Below, piece by piece: positions 7,856 through 16,190 of a stretch of 64,000 bases of DNA (positions within the stretch are counted from its first letter, which is position 1; the number at the start of each line of letters is the position of its first letter). Origin of the DNA: Chloroflexota bacterium (GTDB taxonomy: Bacteria > Chloroflexota > Anaerolineae > Anaerolineales > UBA4823). The stretch is from contig JAKOUW010000211.1 in the NCBI GenBank assembly GCA_029782365.1, positions 1 through 64,000 of the forward strand, read 5' to 3'. The notes under the pieces were generated by a model. It was not told the DNA's origin. It searched no databases and saw only the letters and a program-made list of their open reading frames with translations. A program made the position numbers and the translations under genes.

Positions 7856-9076
7856 TTAAGGAGCAGGTTTAAATAAGAACCGGCTGATTGCAATTTTCTC
7901 CCCGTATACTTTGATGTCCGCCAGGTTTCCCACGCCCACTCCAGCCTGCTCTGCCAGGCTGAGGTGATTGTCGGCATGCAGGAAAGGGGCTGATCCGCCC
8001 GGTGCGGCAGGGTCAAAACCCATTAATGCCGCGCTGACGCAGTCAACCGCTACAGGGTCACGACCCAGCGTTATCAGGCCGGGTTTCACCTGCGTCAGGC
8101 CGCTGTCCCAGGGTCCTGCTCCTGCCTCAGCAGTGATAATCCCATCAACAATCGCCAGGTGGATCGGTCGAGTGCGGTTCAGGTCCACAATCACGCGCGG
8201 CACGCGTGTATCGTATTTGGAGGAACCATGAAAGGCCGAACGGTGGTTATCACTTTCCCTCAAGCGGTAGACAGAAATTGGGGCGATTCCGAACAAGTTC
8301 TTTAATGAAAGAGTCACCCCGGTGGTTGTGTGACACTTCATTTTCGCCACCGAAACAAACAGATCGAGCTCGTTGAGCAAACCATTCAGATAAAACCGGT
8401 CGTACACCTGCCCTTCTGGCGGGACAACCGCGCGGGCAAACCCCGAGTATGGAGCTGGCAGGCACAGATCCACCATTTTGGCGTTGGTCGATTGCGCCGC
8501 ACGGCTGTATCCCCAGCTTGCAAAACTGGTTGGATCTCCCAATCCGTCCATAAAATAGATCTGGCTTGCACCAGCATCTATCAGTAGTTCAGCCAGTGCC
8601 TGGACAACCGCCGGGTGGGTGACGAAAAGCTCAGTTGCTGGGGGTTTCTCCGCTGAATCCCACCATGTGCCGCCCGTCAGGTTGGGTTTGATTCCCACCC
8701 TGGCCTGGCGCAGGTTGACCCCTTGCAAAGCGCCTGTATCCGCCAGCATTTGCTCGAGCGCCCTGCGCAAACCAACAGGGTTGTAATCAACAAGGCGTTG
8801 GATTCCAACTGCGGTTTTGAAAGGAGGCGTTACAGCGGTTGGCGATGCTGAGGGGAGCAGTGCGGGGGTGGAGGTCGGCAGGCTGGCGGCTGATGCTGCA
8901 GCCGTCGCCGAGGCCGTGAATGCCGGGGTATGTGTAGAAATGGGCGCAGCCGTAGTGGCAGCCAGCGTGGCAGGCGCACCTCCTAAACCAGGCCGGCAGC
9001 CTGCCAGCAGCCAGCCTGAGGCGGAGAGGGCGGCAATTTTTAAGAATTGTCGCCGTGATAGGTGATGGGATGACAT
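7856..9076 (-). CDS. Tat-exported DUF362 lipoprotein
   Basis: The N-terminus carries a twin-arginine signal (SRRQFLK, residues about 7-13) followed by a hydrophobic stretch and the lipobox LLAGC. The protein is therefore predicted to be exported folded and lipid-anchored. An Ala/Ser/Thr/Pro-rich linker (about 35-80) precedes the DUF362 domain. That domain has the motif VGIKPNLTGG and ends with LGRDPVAVDCVSAALMGFDP, typical of the family. DUF362 proteins have no established single function; some occur with Fe-S domains, but no cysteine cluster is present here. ATG 9076 fits the Tat signal. The upstream cupin gene stops 5 nt before this start, suggesting coupled translation as the last gene of a minus-strand operon. 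Confidence 0.8.
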   Translation of the reverse strand: MSSHHLSRRQFLKIAALSASGWLLAGCRPGLGGAPATLAATTAAPISTHTPAFTASATAAASAASLPTSTPALLPSASPTAVTPPFKTAVGIQRLVDYNPVGLRRALEQMLADTGALQGVNLRQARVGIKPNLTGGTWWDSAEKPPATELFVTHPAVVQALAELLIDAGASQIYFMDGLGDPTSFASWGYSRAAQSTNAKMVDLCLPAPYSGFARAVVPPEGQVYDRFYLNGLLNELDLFVSVAKMKCHTTTGVTLSLKNLFGIAPISVYRLRESDNHRSAFHGSSKYDTRVPRVIVDLNRTRPIHLAIVDGIITAEAGAGPWDSGLTQVKPGLITLGRDPVAVDCVSAALMGFDPAAPGGSAPFLHADNHLSLAEQAGVGVGNLADIKVYGEKIAISRFLFKPAP

Positions 9077-9081
9077 GATTT

Positions 9082-9402
9082 TTAGCGATATTCCTGGCGC
9101 ACCGGGTAAAAAACATCCAAGAGCCTGCAGGCAGTCAGCGCCCGGCCGCTGTGGAAAACTCCTCCTGGAATGATCGCCACATCGCCAGCAGTGCACAGGT
9201 GCACTTCTCCGTCGATGATCATTTCAAATTTGCCTGCCAATACATGGGTCACCTGTTCATGCATGTGCTGGTGGTGCGGCAAGGCTGCTCCTGCATCCAC
9301 TTCCCAAAAAGCCAGGGTGTTGTGTTCAGTATGGATAAATCGGCCGTGGTAGCCAGGCACGATATCGATGGGATTCAAGTCATCGACGTTCAAGAATTCC
9401 AT
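9082..9402 (-). CDS. small single-domain cupin
   Basis: This 106-residue cupin has motif 1 with metal ligands H44, H46 and E49 (in HHQHMHEQ) and motif 2 with the PGGVFH segment (H84). A metal-binding enzyme or sensor is likely; small cupins of this kind cannot be assigned a substrate from sequence. GGAGGATCT provides the ribosome site before ATG 9402. That start lies inside the end of the Nudix gene (13-nt overlap), so the pair is co-translated. Confidence 0.8.
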   Translation of the reverse strand: MEFLNVDDLNPIDIVPGYHGRFIHTEHNTLAFWEVDAGAALPHHQHMHEQVTHVLAGKFEMIIDGEVHLCTAGDVAIIPGGVFHSGRALTACRLLDVFYPVRQEYR

Positions 9403-9908
9403 AGATCCTCCAATGCGCGATTCGCGGTGAAAAAACGATGCAGAACTGCTGTATGTAAGCCAAACACCAGCGCGACTGGCTGTCTGGTGATGATGATTTC
9501 GGAAACCTCGTCCGATGCCTGGAATACGGGTTCAGATTGCAGGGCTTTGGCTAAACCAAACACGATCAGAGTGCTGTCAGGCGCGCTGGCAAACCAATAA
9601 GGCTGGATGTCCCTGGCGTCTATTTCGATTCCGGTCTCTTCCCACACTTCGCGCCGGGCGGCCTGCTGCCATGACTCACCGTAATCCACGAAACCGCCGG
9701 GCAGGGCCAGGCCTCCAAAGCCCGGGTGAATCGCCCTGCGGATCAGAACAACACCCCGGTTCACTGGCACCAGACAAACTGCCACTGGCAGTGGGTTACG
9801 ATACGTAATATTCCCGCAGGCGGGGCAGGTGCGCGGCCAGGCCTGGTCCGGTAAAAACGGAGCGCCGCAGTAAGAACAAAAACTGTGGATCGTCTGAATA
9901 GCTTTCAT
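9390..9908 (-). CDS. Nudix hydrolase with N-terminal zinc ribbon
   Basis: The 172-residue protein starts with a CxxC...CxxC zinc ribbon (C11, C14, C28, C31). The Nudix box follows at about residues 71-93 (GGFVDYGES, then REVWEETG), with all catalytic Glu residues present. The ribbon plus Nudix layout resembles NudC/ADP-ribose pyrophosphatase-like NUDIX proteins that hydrolyse nucleoside diphosphate derivatives; the precise substrate is unknown. Its ATG overlaps the stop of the upstream phosphatase gene (ATGA, 9905-9908), so it belongs to that operon. Confidence 0.82.
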   Translation of the reverse strand: MKAIQTIHSFCSYCGAPFLPDQAWPRTCPACGNITYRNPLPVAVCLVPVNRGVVLIRRAIHPGFGGLALPGGFVDYGESWQQAARREVWEETGIEIDARDIQPYWFASAPDSTLIVFGLAKALQSEPVFQASDEVSEIIITRQPVALVFGLHTAVLHRFFTANRALEDLWNS

Positions 9909-12148
9909 GTTACTTCCATCACCAGCATAGTCATATCATCAGCCTGTTCGGCGTCCTGCTGATAAGTGCGTAAAGCTGAAAATACCCCCTGGCAGAACGC
10001 CTCAGGGTGCAGGCCTGTTTGGCTGGCGATCAGCTCGATGAACAAGGGACGCGAATAGAGCACGCGTTGTGGATTTTCAACATCGACCAAACCATCCGTA
10101 TATAAAACAACCCAGTCACCTGCCTGCAATTGGATTTGTTCCTCCGAAAGCTGGAAAAATTCCGGCCCAAACAATCCTAAAGGTATGCCTTTGCCGTCAA
10201 GCTCGGTGATGGTGCCATCTCTCAACAACAGAGGCCGGTCGTGCCCGGCGCGCACATACGAGAGCTTGCGAGTTGTGCAGTCGAGCACCCCATAAAATAA
10301 AGTCACGAACATATTGGCTTTGCCCAATTCGAGCAGCACTTCATTTACATTGTTCAAAACAGCAGCGGGTGAATGAGCGCGCCGCGCTTCTGCGAGCAGC
10401 AAACTGCGCGTCAGGGTCATGAACAGCGCGGCTGGTAAGCCTTTATCAGAGACATCAGCGATGGTGATGCCCAGGTGGGTTTCGTCCAAAGAAAGGACAT
10501 CATAGAAATCACCACCCACCTGCCGGGCAGGGGAATTGAGGGCGCTAAATAAATAGCCTTCTACTGTTGGAAAAGAGGTCGGGAGGACGCTTTGCTGTAC
10601 CTGGCGGGCCAGCTCTAATTCTCGTTCTATTCGCTCTTTCTGCGCCAGTTCGCGCTGTGCCGCTTCCAAGGCTCTGATTTTCGCTTTCAACTGCACTACC
10701 AGGCCAGCGCGCTGCAGGGCAATCGAGGCCTGGCTGGCGAAGGTTTGAAGAAGGGCTATTTCGCCGGGCAAGAAGGCAGCTTTACTCAGGCTGTGAATCA
10801 TCACCCATCCAACTGGCTCGCCTTGCGCTATCAACGGGACGCATAAACCGGCTTTGATCGCCCCTTCGGATGGTGAAAAATGAATCCCAGGTGGTGCCTG
10901 GCGGTATGGATAAGCTTGCATGCCGCCCTGGAACCCTGGTAGCAATTTCACCTCGACTCGGCCTTCCTGGATCGGAGCAGGCCAACCACTGGCTGCCAGG
11001 AGTTCGATCTCGTCAGGTGAACGGCGGTAATACAATACAGCCCTCTCCGCATGGCAGAGTTCACACACCTGCCGGCAAACTTGTGCTGCCAATTTATCCA
11101 GATCTGTGGCCTGGAGCAGTGTTTGGGCTATTGTTTGGAGCGACACGAGTGCGTGCGTGCGCTGTTCGACTACCCGGTGCGCAGCGGTGAGCTCGAGAAT
11201 TTTCGCCTCTTGCTGAGCTGAAATGTGCGCCAGGGCCTGGTCGCGCTGCTTGAATAACTCGAACAAATTGAGCGTCTGGTTTGTATCGAAATCCAGCCAA
11301 TCCTGGACAGCGATCGTTCCCCGCACTGCCAGGTAGGCCAGGTAGCTGCGCGCCGGCAGCAAACTGTTTTCTTCCCACGGAAGCTGGTCGAAGTCTCCCC
11401 GTTGGTAGATGTCGCAAATGGCGATATCCCCTTTGCGGCCCGTTTGTTGGCAGTCATCGCAGCTGCCGGCTGTATAAAAGGCAGGGTTTTGTATAAAGGC
11501 CAGGCTGTCAGGAAACTGGCGGATGGCATCCTGTAATCGGTCATATAAACGCCCAGATAATGGCAGTGGTTGGCGGCAGTTAGGGCAAAGCATGGGCACT
11601 CGTTGAACGCAGACTGCCCAACGCAGGCTGTTAATCCGTTCAGGGGCAACCCCCAGTTTCAAGATGTGCCGCTTGATCGCTGGTCCCGACAATACACTGT
11701 CCAATTGGGTCAGAACGCACAGCCCCTGCTGGGCGGCAGACAGGGCCATAGAAGCGCTCTGCTCTGTCAGGTTATCTATAACCAATAACCCGGGATTCTT
11801 GGCGACAGCCTGCGCGATGCGCTCGCCGTACTGCAGTTCATTCTCCACAGGAATCACGTGAACAAGCCGCTTCAGGCTCCGTTCGCGACGGATTTCATCC
11901 GGCGCAGAGGTGATGAAAATGCAAGATCCGCCATTTCTGGCCCGGAGCAAGTTCTCTAATATTGTAAAAAAGATCATCCTGCGGCCGCTGGGTAAAATTC
12001 CGCGCCCAGCGCTATTTTCTTCATTCCCGCGCGTCAATGAATATCCCTCAGGCCCGCTGACCACCAGCAAGCCTGACCTGGTCTCAAATAATTTCTCTAA
12101 CAAGGCAGGAACCAGCGGATGCTGGAAAAAATCACCCAGACCCAACAT
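9905..12148 (-). CDS. degenerate PilB/GspE-like ATPase domain fused to GAF and PP2C (SpoIIE/RsbU-type) phosphatase
   Basis: This 747-residue protein has three parts. Residues about 1-310 resemble the C-terminal half of type IV pilus/type II secretion ATPases, including the four-cysteine zinc subdomain (LCPNCRQP, then SCDDCQQTGRKG). However, the P-loop position reads GPEGYSLTRG without the Lys-Thr/Ser needed for ATP, so it is probably a pseudo-ATPase. A GAF domain (about 340-490) and a coiled coil follow. The last part (about 515-747) is a PP2C phosphatase with intact metal Asp residues (GGDFYD at 545, DVSDKG, and ADDMT near the end). RsbU/SpoIIE-like enzymes dephosphorylate anti-sigma antagonist proteins. 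ATG 12148 begins 7 nt after the upstream stop; ATG 12193, overlapping that gene, is possible. Confidence 0.75.
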   Translation of the reverse strand: MLGLGDFFQHPLVPALLEKLFETRSGLLVVSGPEGYSLTRGNEENSAGRGILPSGRRMIFFTILENLLRARNGGSCIFITSAPDEIRRERSLKRLVHVIPVENELQYGERIAQAVAKNPGLLVIDNLTEQSASMALSAAQQGLCVLTQLDSVLSGPAIKRHILKLGVAPERINSLRWAVCVQRVPMLCPNCRQPLPLSGRLYDRLQDAIRQFPDSLAFIQNPAFYTAGSCDDCQQTGRKGDIAICDIYQRGDFDQLPWEENSLLPARSYLAYLAVRGTIAVQDWLDFDTNQTLNLFELFKQRDQALAHISAQQEAKILELTAAHRVVEQRTHALVSLQTIAQTLLQATDLDKLAAQVCRQVCELCHAERAVLYYRRSPDEIELLAASGWPAPIQEGRVEVKLLPGFQGGMQAYPYRQAPPGIHFSPSEGAIKAGLCVPLIAQGEPVGWVMIHSLSKAAFLPGEIALLQTFASQASIALQRAGLVVQLKAKIRALEAAQRELAQKERIERELELARQVQQSVLPTSFPTVEGYLFSALNSPARQVGGDFYDVLSLDETHLGITIADVSDKGLPAALFMTLTRSLLLAEARRAHSPAAVLNNVNEVLLELGKANMFVTLFYGVLDCTTRKLSYVRAGHDRPLLLRDGTITELDGKGIPLGLFGPEFFQLSEEQIQLQAGDWVVLYTDGLVDVENPQRVLYSRPLFIELIASQTGLHPEAFCQGVFSALRTYQQDAEQADDMTMLVMEVT

Positions 12149-12155
12149 GTTCAGA

Positions 12156-12941
12156 TCAACCGTTTGTTCCAGGCGGCTGTTCGAGCAATTCATCTAACGT
12201 GGTATATAACGCCAGGCCGCGTTCACGAGCCCAATCTTCCACGCCCTGCCAGAAGGTATCGCAAATTTCCAGCAGCAACTGCGGGCTGCGCAAGTCACCG
12301 CACATGGCTGCGCCGCACAGCTCGCGATACCCGGCGGGCAAGTTGTGCAGGCAGAGCGAATCATCAAATAACTGGTAAAAACTGCGGTAGGTGTACCGCT
12401 CTGCCAAGCCCACCAGGCGCGCCCCATACAAGGCCAGTTCGATAATATAAGCCGCCAGAGGATCTGCATTGGCAAAATACACTGCATTGCGAATCTTGCC
12501 GACCATTTCATAGATCTCTCCGATGATCAGGGCCTGGATTTCACGTTCGAAAGCTGACTGGGGCTGCGATTCGACCAGTTGGCGCAGGCGGGGAAACAGA
12601 CCAGAAGGATCATATACAGGCAGGATTGATAAGAAAGCCCCATGCGTGATCGGCCAGTCGCTTTCAACCCGGACCGCTTGCGCTTCCAGCGCCTCGGCGC
12701 TGAGGATATTCACTTCCGCTTTCCAGGAGCCGGTTGACCACTCATACGATGTATCGATCTCTTCGCCGTCGAGCACTACAAACATTTCGATATCAGAATA
12801 GGGTCCATCAGCCTGGCGCGCCAGGGAACCGTAAATACCGATCGCCTGTACGCGTTCCCCAAAGTAGTGCTGGAAGCGTTCAGCAATTTCCATAGCCAGT
12901 TTTTGACGTTCGACGGAAACCATCATTTGTGGACCTGACAT
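12156..12941 (-). CDS. aminoglycoside nucleotidyltransferase-like protein (KNTase/ANT(4')-type)
   Basis: The product (261 residues; KNTase is 253) aligns along its length with staphylococcal kanamycin nucleotidyltransferase as I recall it. Shared elements are the N-terminal pattern M-x-GP-x2-M, IYGSLARQADGPYSDIEM with D50 and E52 as metal ligands, EWSTGSWKAEVN, and VESDWPITHGAFLSILPVYD. A Glu-containing helix also corresponds to the catalytic base region. The reference enzyme adenylates the 4' hydroxyl of aminoglycosides; resistance activity here is an inference, and the native substrate may differ. ATG 12941 has GAAGG 9 nt upstream and matches the KNTase start; ATG 12950 overlaps the upstream stop. 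It sits between a zinc-ribbon gene and the phosphatase, with coupled translation and no mobile-element signs. Confidence 0.75.
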   Translation of the reverse strand: MSGPQMMVSVERQKLAMEIAERFQHYFGERVQAIGIYGSLARQADGPYSDIEMFVVLDGEEIDTSYEWSTGSWKAEVNILSAEALEAQAVRVESDWPITHGAFLSILPVYDPSGLFPRLRQLVESQPQSAFEREIQALIIGEIYEMVGKIRNAVYFANADPLAAYIIELALYGARLVGLAERYTYRSFYQLFDDSLCLHNLPAGYRELCGAAMCGDLRSPQLLLEICDTFWQGVEDWARERGLALYTTLDELLEQPPGTNG

Positions 12942-12946
12942 CGTAT

Positions 12947-13549
12947 TCATCCTTCTACCAGGCGCGTGCCGCAAGCCTGGCAAAAAAGCGCATCTGAGGT
13001 ATAGCGGCTGCTGCATTTTGGGCAGACACGTGGCAAAAGTACGGGTAAGGCTGCCCCACAAGCCTGGCAAGATTCGAACTCGACAGGGTTTGCAAGGCCG
13101 CAGTACGAACACACTTTGGGATTCTGAGGCGCCAGCAATTCGCCCGCCAAAGCGCGCGACAGGCTGCAGATTTCGTTGATGGCATTCCAGATAGTTGGCG
13201 TAATATTTTCCTTTTTCAGCTCGCCGATCACGTCAGGTACCATAGCTAAGAGGGTAAGCGGGTTACCGTTGGCGGCGCGCTCAATCATCTCACCCGCATC
13301 GCCTGCCTGGTCTAACCAATTTCGACCGCGGCCCATGGTTACCAGTACGCCGCCTTCTGTGTCGGCGATATTCACACTCACCGGAGTCCCATATTTGCTC
13401 CCAATTTGAATCACCACACTGCCAGGGCTGCGATTAATCAGTGTGTGGTGCTGACGGTCGGAGAAACGGGCTGCAAGCTGGTCGGCCAGCGCCGCCGCCT
13501 GGATCGTACCGTGAAACATGCGTTGGTTATAATGGGGGGAATCTGCCAT
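12947..13549 (-). CDS. double zinc-ribbon protein of unknown function
   Basis: The 200-residue protein has an N-terminal domain (about 1-135) with alternating strands and helices that I do not recognise. A C-terminal pair of CxxC zinc ribbons follows: CSYC with CQAC, and CPKC with CQAC (about 147-197). Such double ribbons usually act in protein-protein or nucleic-acid contacts. It is the first gene of the coupled operon leading to the nucleotidyltransferase, phosphatase, Nudix, cupin and DUF362 genes. The start ATG at 13549 has only AAGG directly before it. A GATAAT 5 nt upstream, with TTGCGA 16 nt further, could make the message leaderless. Confidence 0.65.
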   Translation of the reverse strand: MADSPHYNQRMFHGTIQAAALADQLAARFSDRQHHTLINRSPGSVVIQIGSKYGTPVSVNIADTEGGVLVTMGRGRNWLDQAGDAGEMIERAANGNPLTLLAMVPDVIGELKKENITPTIWNAINEICSLSRALAGELLAPQNPKVCSYCGLANPVEFESCQACGAALPVLLPRVCPKCSSRYTSDALFCQACGTRLVEG

Positions 13550-13599
13550 ACCTTATTATCGCCTGAAGAGCAATTTTCGCAAAGACAAATTCGAGTTTT

Positions 13600-16035
13600 T
13601 TAAGGGATCCTCCCGTATAAACGCCGGTAAATATTGAACATCTCATAGATACCTTTGACATACCGTTTGGGTTCATCCAACCGGATCACTTCCAAAAACA
13701 AATCCGGATCATTGTGGGCAAGGTCTTTCCAGGCCGCGGCGTTGCCAGGACCGCTGTTGTAAGCCGCGATGGCGGCAAAAAGGTCTCCATCCAGGTACTG
13801 CTGGATGCTGTTGAGATAATTGATGCCCAACTTGATACTGATGAACGGCGAGTCGAGGGATTCATCCGAGTAACCGGCCGGCCAATTCATGCGGTTGACA
13901 ATATCTTGCCCGGTGGCGGGCATGATTTGCATTAAGCCGCGCGCCCCAGCTGAGGACACGATGGATCGATCGAAGAAACTTTCCTGGCGCATCAAGCTCC
14001 AGATCAGGAAGGGATGCAGCCCGTAAGCGCGCGCTTCCGGGATGACCAGGCTGGAATAATATGTGCCAAAGCGAATGTGGTTGAAATACATCGGCGCAGA
14101 AAGCGAGGCAGCGTCATCCAGCCGAGCCAGCGTCAAGACCTGACGCGCGGCCAGGATCGCCGGCCGAAATGCTCCTAATTTTTCCAAGGCGCCGGCCAGG
14201 CGAAAACAGGCAGCCGCGTCGCTCTGTATCAATGTTCGCAAACTGTCGAATTCTTCGCTTGCCTGGTTATACAATCCGAGTCGCCACAATTCCTGCCCAC
14301 GTTTGAAGTAGGGGTCATTCGCCAGCAGGCCCGGGCTGGATAAATCGACATCGGCAGGCAGGCTGAACGTGGTCCGCATCCACTGCAATGCCTGCTGGTA
14401 TTCTGCATTGGCATCATGCCCCAGGTCGAAAGCCGGTGGGGGATCGAAAGCTGGTCTGTTGGCAACAACATCCAGAGCCCTTTCTGAATAATAACCGGTT
14501 GGATCAAGGCCGGCGGTCTGGTTCCACAGGCGGGTGGCTGTTTCAACATCACCCATTGCCTGGTAAGTTTTGGCTACCCAAAATAGAGATTGAGAAGAAT
14601 CAACCACATTGGCAGCCGTTGCCTGGGCACGGCTGAAAATAGCCTGGGCAGCAGGGTAATTACCCTGGCGGTATTCGCCCAACCCGGCTTGAAAGATAGC
14701 ATTGTATGCCAGCGGCGACAGGGGATAATCTGCCGGTAATCGCTCCCACAGGGCGACGGCATCCGCCAGGTCGCCGTTTCTCTCAGCAACCTGGGCAGCA
14801 TCGAACAAAAACTCCGCGGCCCGGGGGTGATTTGGCACGGCATTCACAAAATCCACCAGCGTCTGGCGTGCTTCAGCATACTCATCTAAAAAAGCCCATT
14901 GGGTGTAGCCTTTCTGTTCATAGGCTCTATCTAAAACCTGGCTGGAAGGATAGTTTTGAATTACCTGGTCCCAGAACTCTAAAGCCGCGCTGGGGTTGTT
15001 CTGGGCGCGCAGGCAGAGCCCTTTGTAATAGTAAGCCCTGGCGGGGTCGTTTGGCGAGTCGCTCAAATAGCGGTCAAAAGCCGCCAATGCGACGCCGTAT
15101 TCACCGGCATAGTAATCTACGATGCCGCGCAGCAGATCATCTACCGGGTAACCGGCATTGACCAGCTCTACCAGAGCCTGATAGGAGTCGTAAGCAGTGG
15201 GGTAATTCTGCACCGCGTCCAGGTAGGCAGCCTGGGCGGCAGATGGATTACCCTGCGCGGTGTAAGCCTGGGCTTTGAGGTAATCAAGCTGAGCACGGGT
15301 GTAATCCGAGCTAGTTTTATTGAAAATGTCATCATACATCACCAGCGCGGTGGCGTAGTCGCCAGTATGCGCATAGGCTCGAGCGAGCTTGATTTCCAGA
15401 GAATAATCCGTGTGCAGGCGCGGGCTGTTCACGGCTGCCTGATATTCGCCGAGCGCGGCAGCAAAGTCGCCGCTCTGTGTCAGCAAGTCACCGCGTTTTT
15501 CGTAAACATAGGCATCCAGGATTCCTGGGTGCAGCAGTAAGTAATCCATATAAGCCTGCGCCGCATCTACCGGGCGCGAAAGTTTTTCGTAGGTCTGGGC
15601 CAGGAAGAAATTTGCCTCTGCGCTGATGGGATCTTGGGGATGACTCTCTACCACCTGGCGCAAAAAGCGCAGTGCATTGTCAGTGTCGCCGCTCAGTAAA
15701 TACGCCCGGCCCAGTCCGGTCAGCGCCGCGGCCTGCACGACAGGATCCGCCGCCGTGGAGGCTTTTTCGTAAGCAGCCAGAGCGGATTCTAAATCGCCTT
15801 CAAAAATTGCCTCATCTCCATCGGCGACACGCACCTGGGGGGCAATCGTCGGGGTTGGCGTCTCAGTGGGAGCAGCAGTTATTGTGGGCACGATCAAGAT
15901 TGGATCTGATGCTTGCTGTGGAGTGAGAGTGGCGCTTGCGGAGAGAGCAGGCGTAGATGTTTCCGGCTGGCTGGCGATCTGGCAGGCAATGACGATTAAA
16001 GCGAAACAGATTATCAGGATAGACAACTTTTTCAT
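13600..16035 (-). CDS. TPR-containing lytic transglycosylase lipoprotein (Slt-type)
   Basis: A signal peptide with lipobox (LIVIAC, Cys at about 18) anchors the protein outside the membrane. A Thr/Pro-rich spacer and a long array of TPR-like helical repeats (about 80-630) follow. The C-terminal SLT goose-lysozyme-like domain contains the motif RQESFFDRSIVSSAGARGLMQ with the catalytic Glu, then MPATG and AAYNSGPGN. The architecture matches soluble lytic transglycosylase, which cleaves peptidoglycan glycan strands to anhydro-muropeptides. The 811-residue length exceeds E. coli Slt70 because of extra TPRs. ATG 16035 sits 9 nt downstream of a good -10 box with no ribosome site; ATG 16059 would lie upstream of the -10 and is rejected. 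Confidence 0.88.
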   Translation of the reverse strand: MKKLSILIICFALIVIACQIASQPETSTPALSASATLTPQQASDPILIVPTITAAPTETPTPTIAPQVRVADGDEAIFEGDLESALAAYEKASTAADPVVQAAALTGLGRAYLLSGDTDNALRFLRQVVESHPQDPISAEANFFLAQTYEKLSRPVDAAQAYMDYLLLHPGILDAYVYEKRGDLLTQSGDFAAALGEYQAAVNSPRLHTDYSLEIKLARAYAHTGDYATALVMYDDIFNKTSSDYTRAQLDYLKAQAYTAQGNPSAAQAAYLDAVQNYPTAYDSYQALVELVNAGYPVDDLLRGIVDYYAGEYGVALAAFDRYLSDSPNDPARAYYYKGLCLRAQNNPSAALEFWDQVIQNYPSSQVLDRAYEQKGYTQWAFLDEYAEARQTLVDFVNAVPNHPRAAEFLFDAAQVAERNGDLADAVALWERLPADYPLSPLAYNAIFQAGLGEYRQGNYPAAQAIFSRAQATAANVVDSSQSLFWVAKTYQAMGDVETATRLWNQTAGLDPTGYYSERALDVVANRPAFDPPPAFDLGHDANAEYQQALQWMRTTFSLPADVDLSSPGLLANDPYFKRGQELWRLGLYNQASEEFDSLRTLIQSDAAACFRLAGALEKLGAFRPAILAARQVLTLARLDDAASLSAPMYFNHIRFGTYYSSLVIPEARAYGLHPFLIWSLMRQESFFDRSIVSSAGARGLMQIMPATGQDIVNRMNWPAGYSDESLDSPFISIKLGINYLNSIQQYLDGDLFAAIAAYNSGPGNAAAWKDLAHNDPDLFLEVIRLDEPKRYVKGIYEMFNIYRRLYGRIP

Positions 16036-16044
16036 AACGACTGC

Positions 16045-16073
16045 ACTATAAATGATCATCGCGGTTGTGTCAA
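16045..16073 (-). promoter_or_regulatory. promoter of lytic transglycosylase gene, leaderless
   Basis: On the minus strand TTGACA (16073-16068) and TATAGT (16050-16045) are separated by exactly 17 nt. The -10 box ends 9 nt before the ATG, so the transcript begins at or within two nucleotides of the start codon. Confidence 0.8.
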
Positions 16074-16107
16074 CCGACCCGATGTGATCATTTCGATGTG
16101 AAGATGA

Positions 16108-16136
16108 TTGTAAAGTGGTTTTAATCGCGTTATACT
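16108..16136 (+). promoter_or_regulatory. promoter of lipoprotein gene
   Basis: TTGTAA at 16108-16113 and TATACT at 16131-16136 are 17 nt apart. The transcript would have a leader of about 47 nt containing GGGAG at 16177-16181. It is divergent from the transglycosylase promoter. Confidence 0.65.
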
Positions 16137-16190
16137 AAAAATGCAATCATGTCTTCAATCACTTAGACAAGATTCAGGGAGTAATCACCT

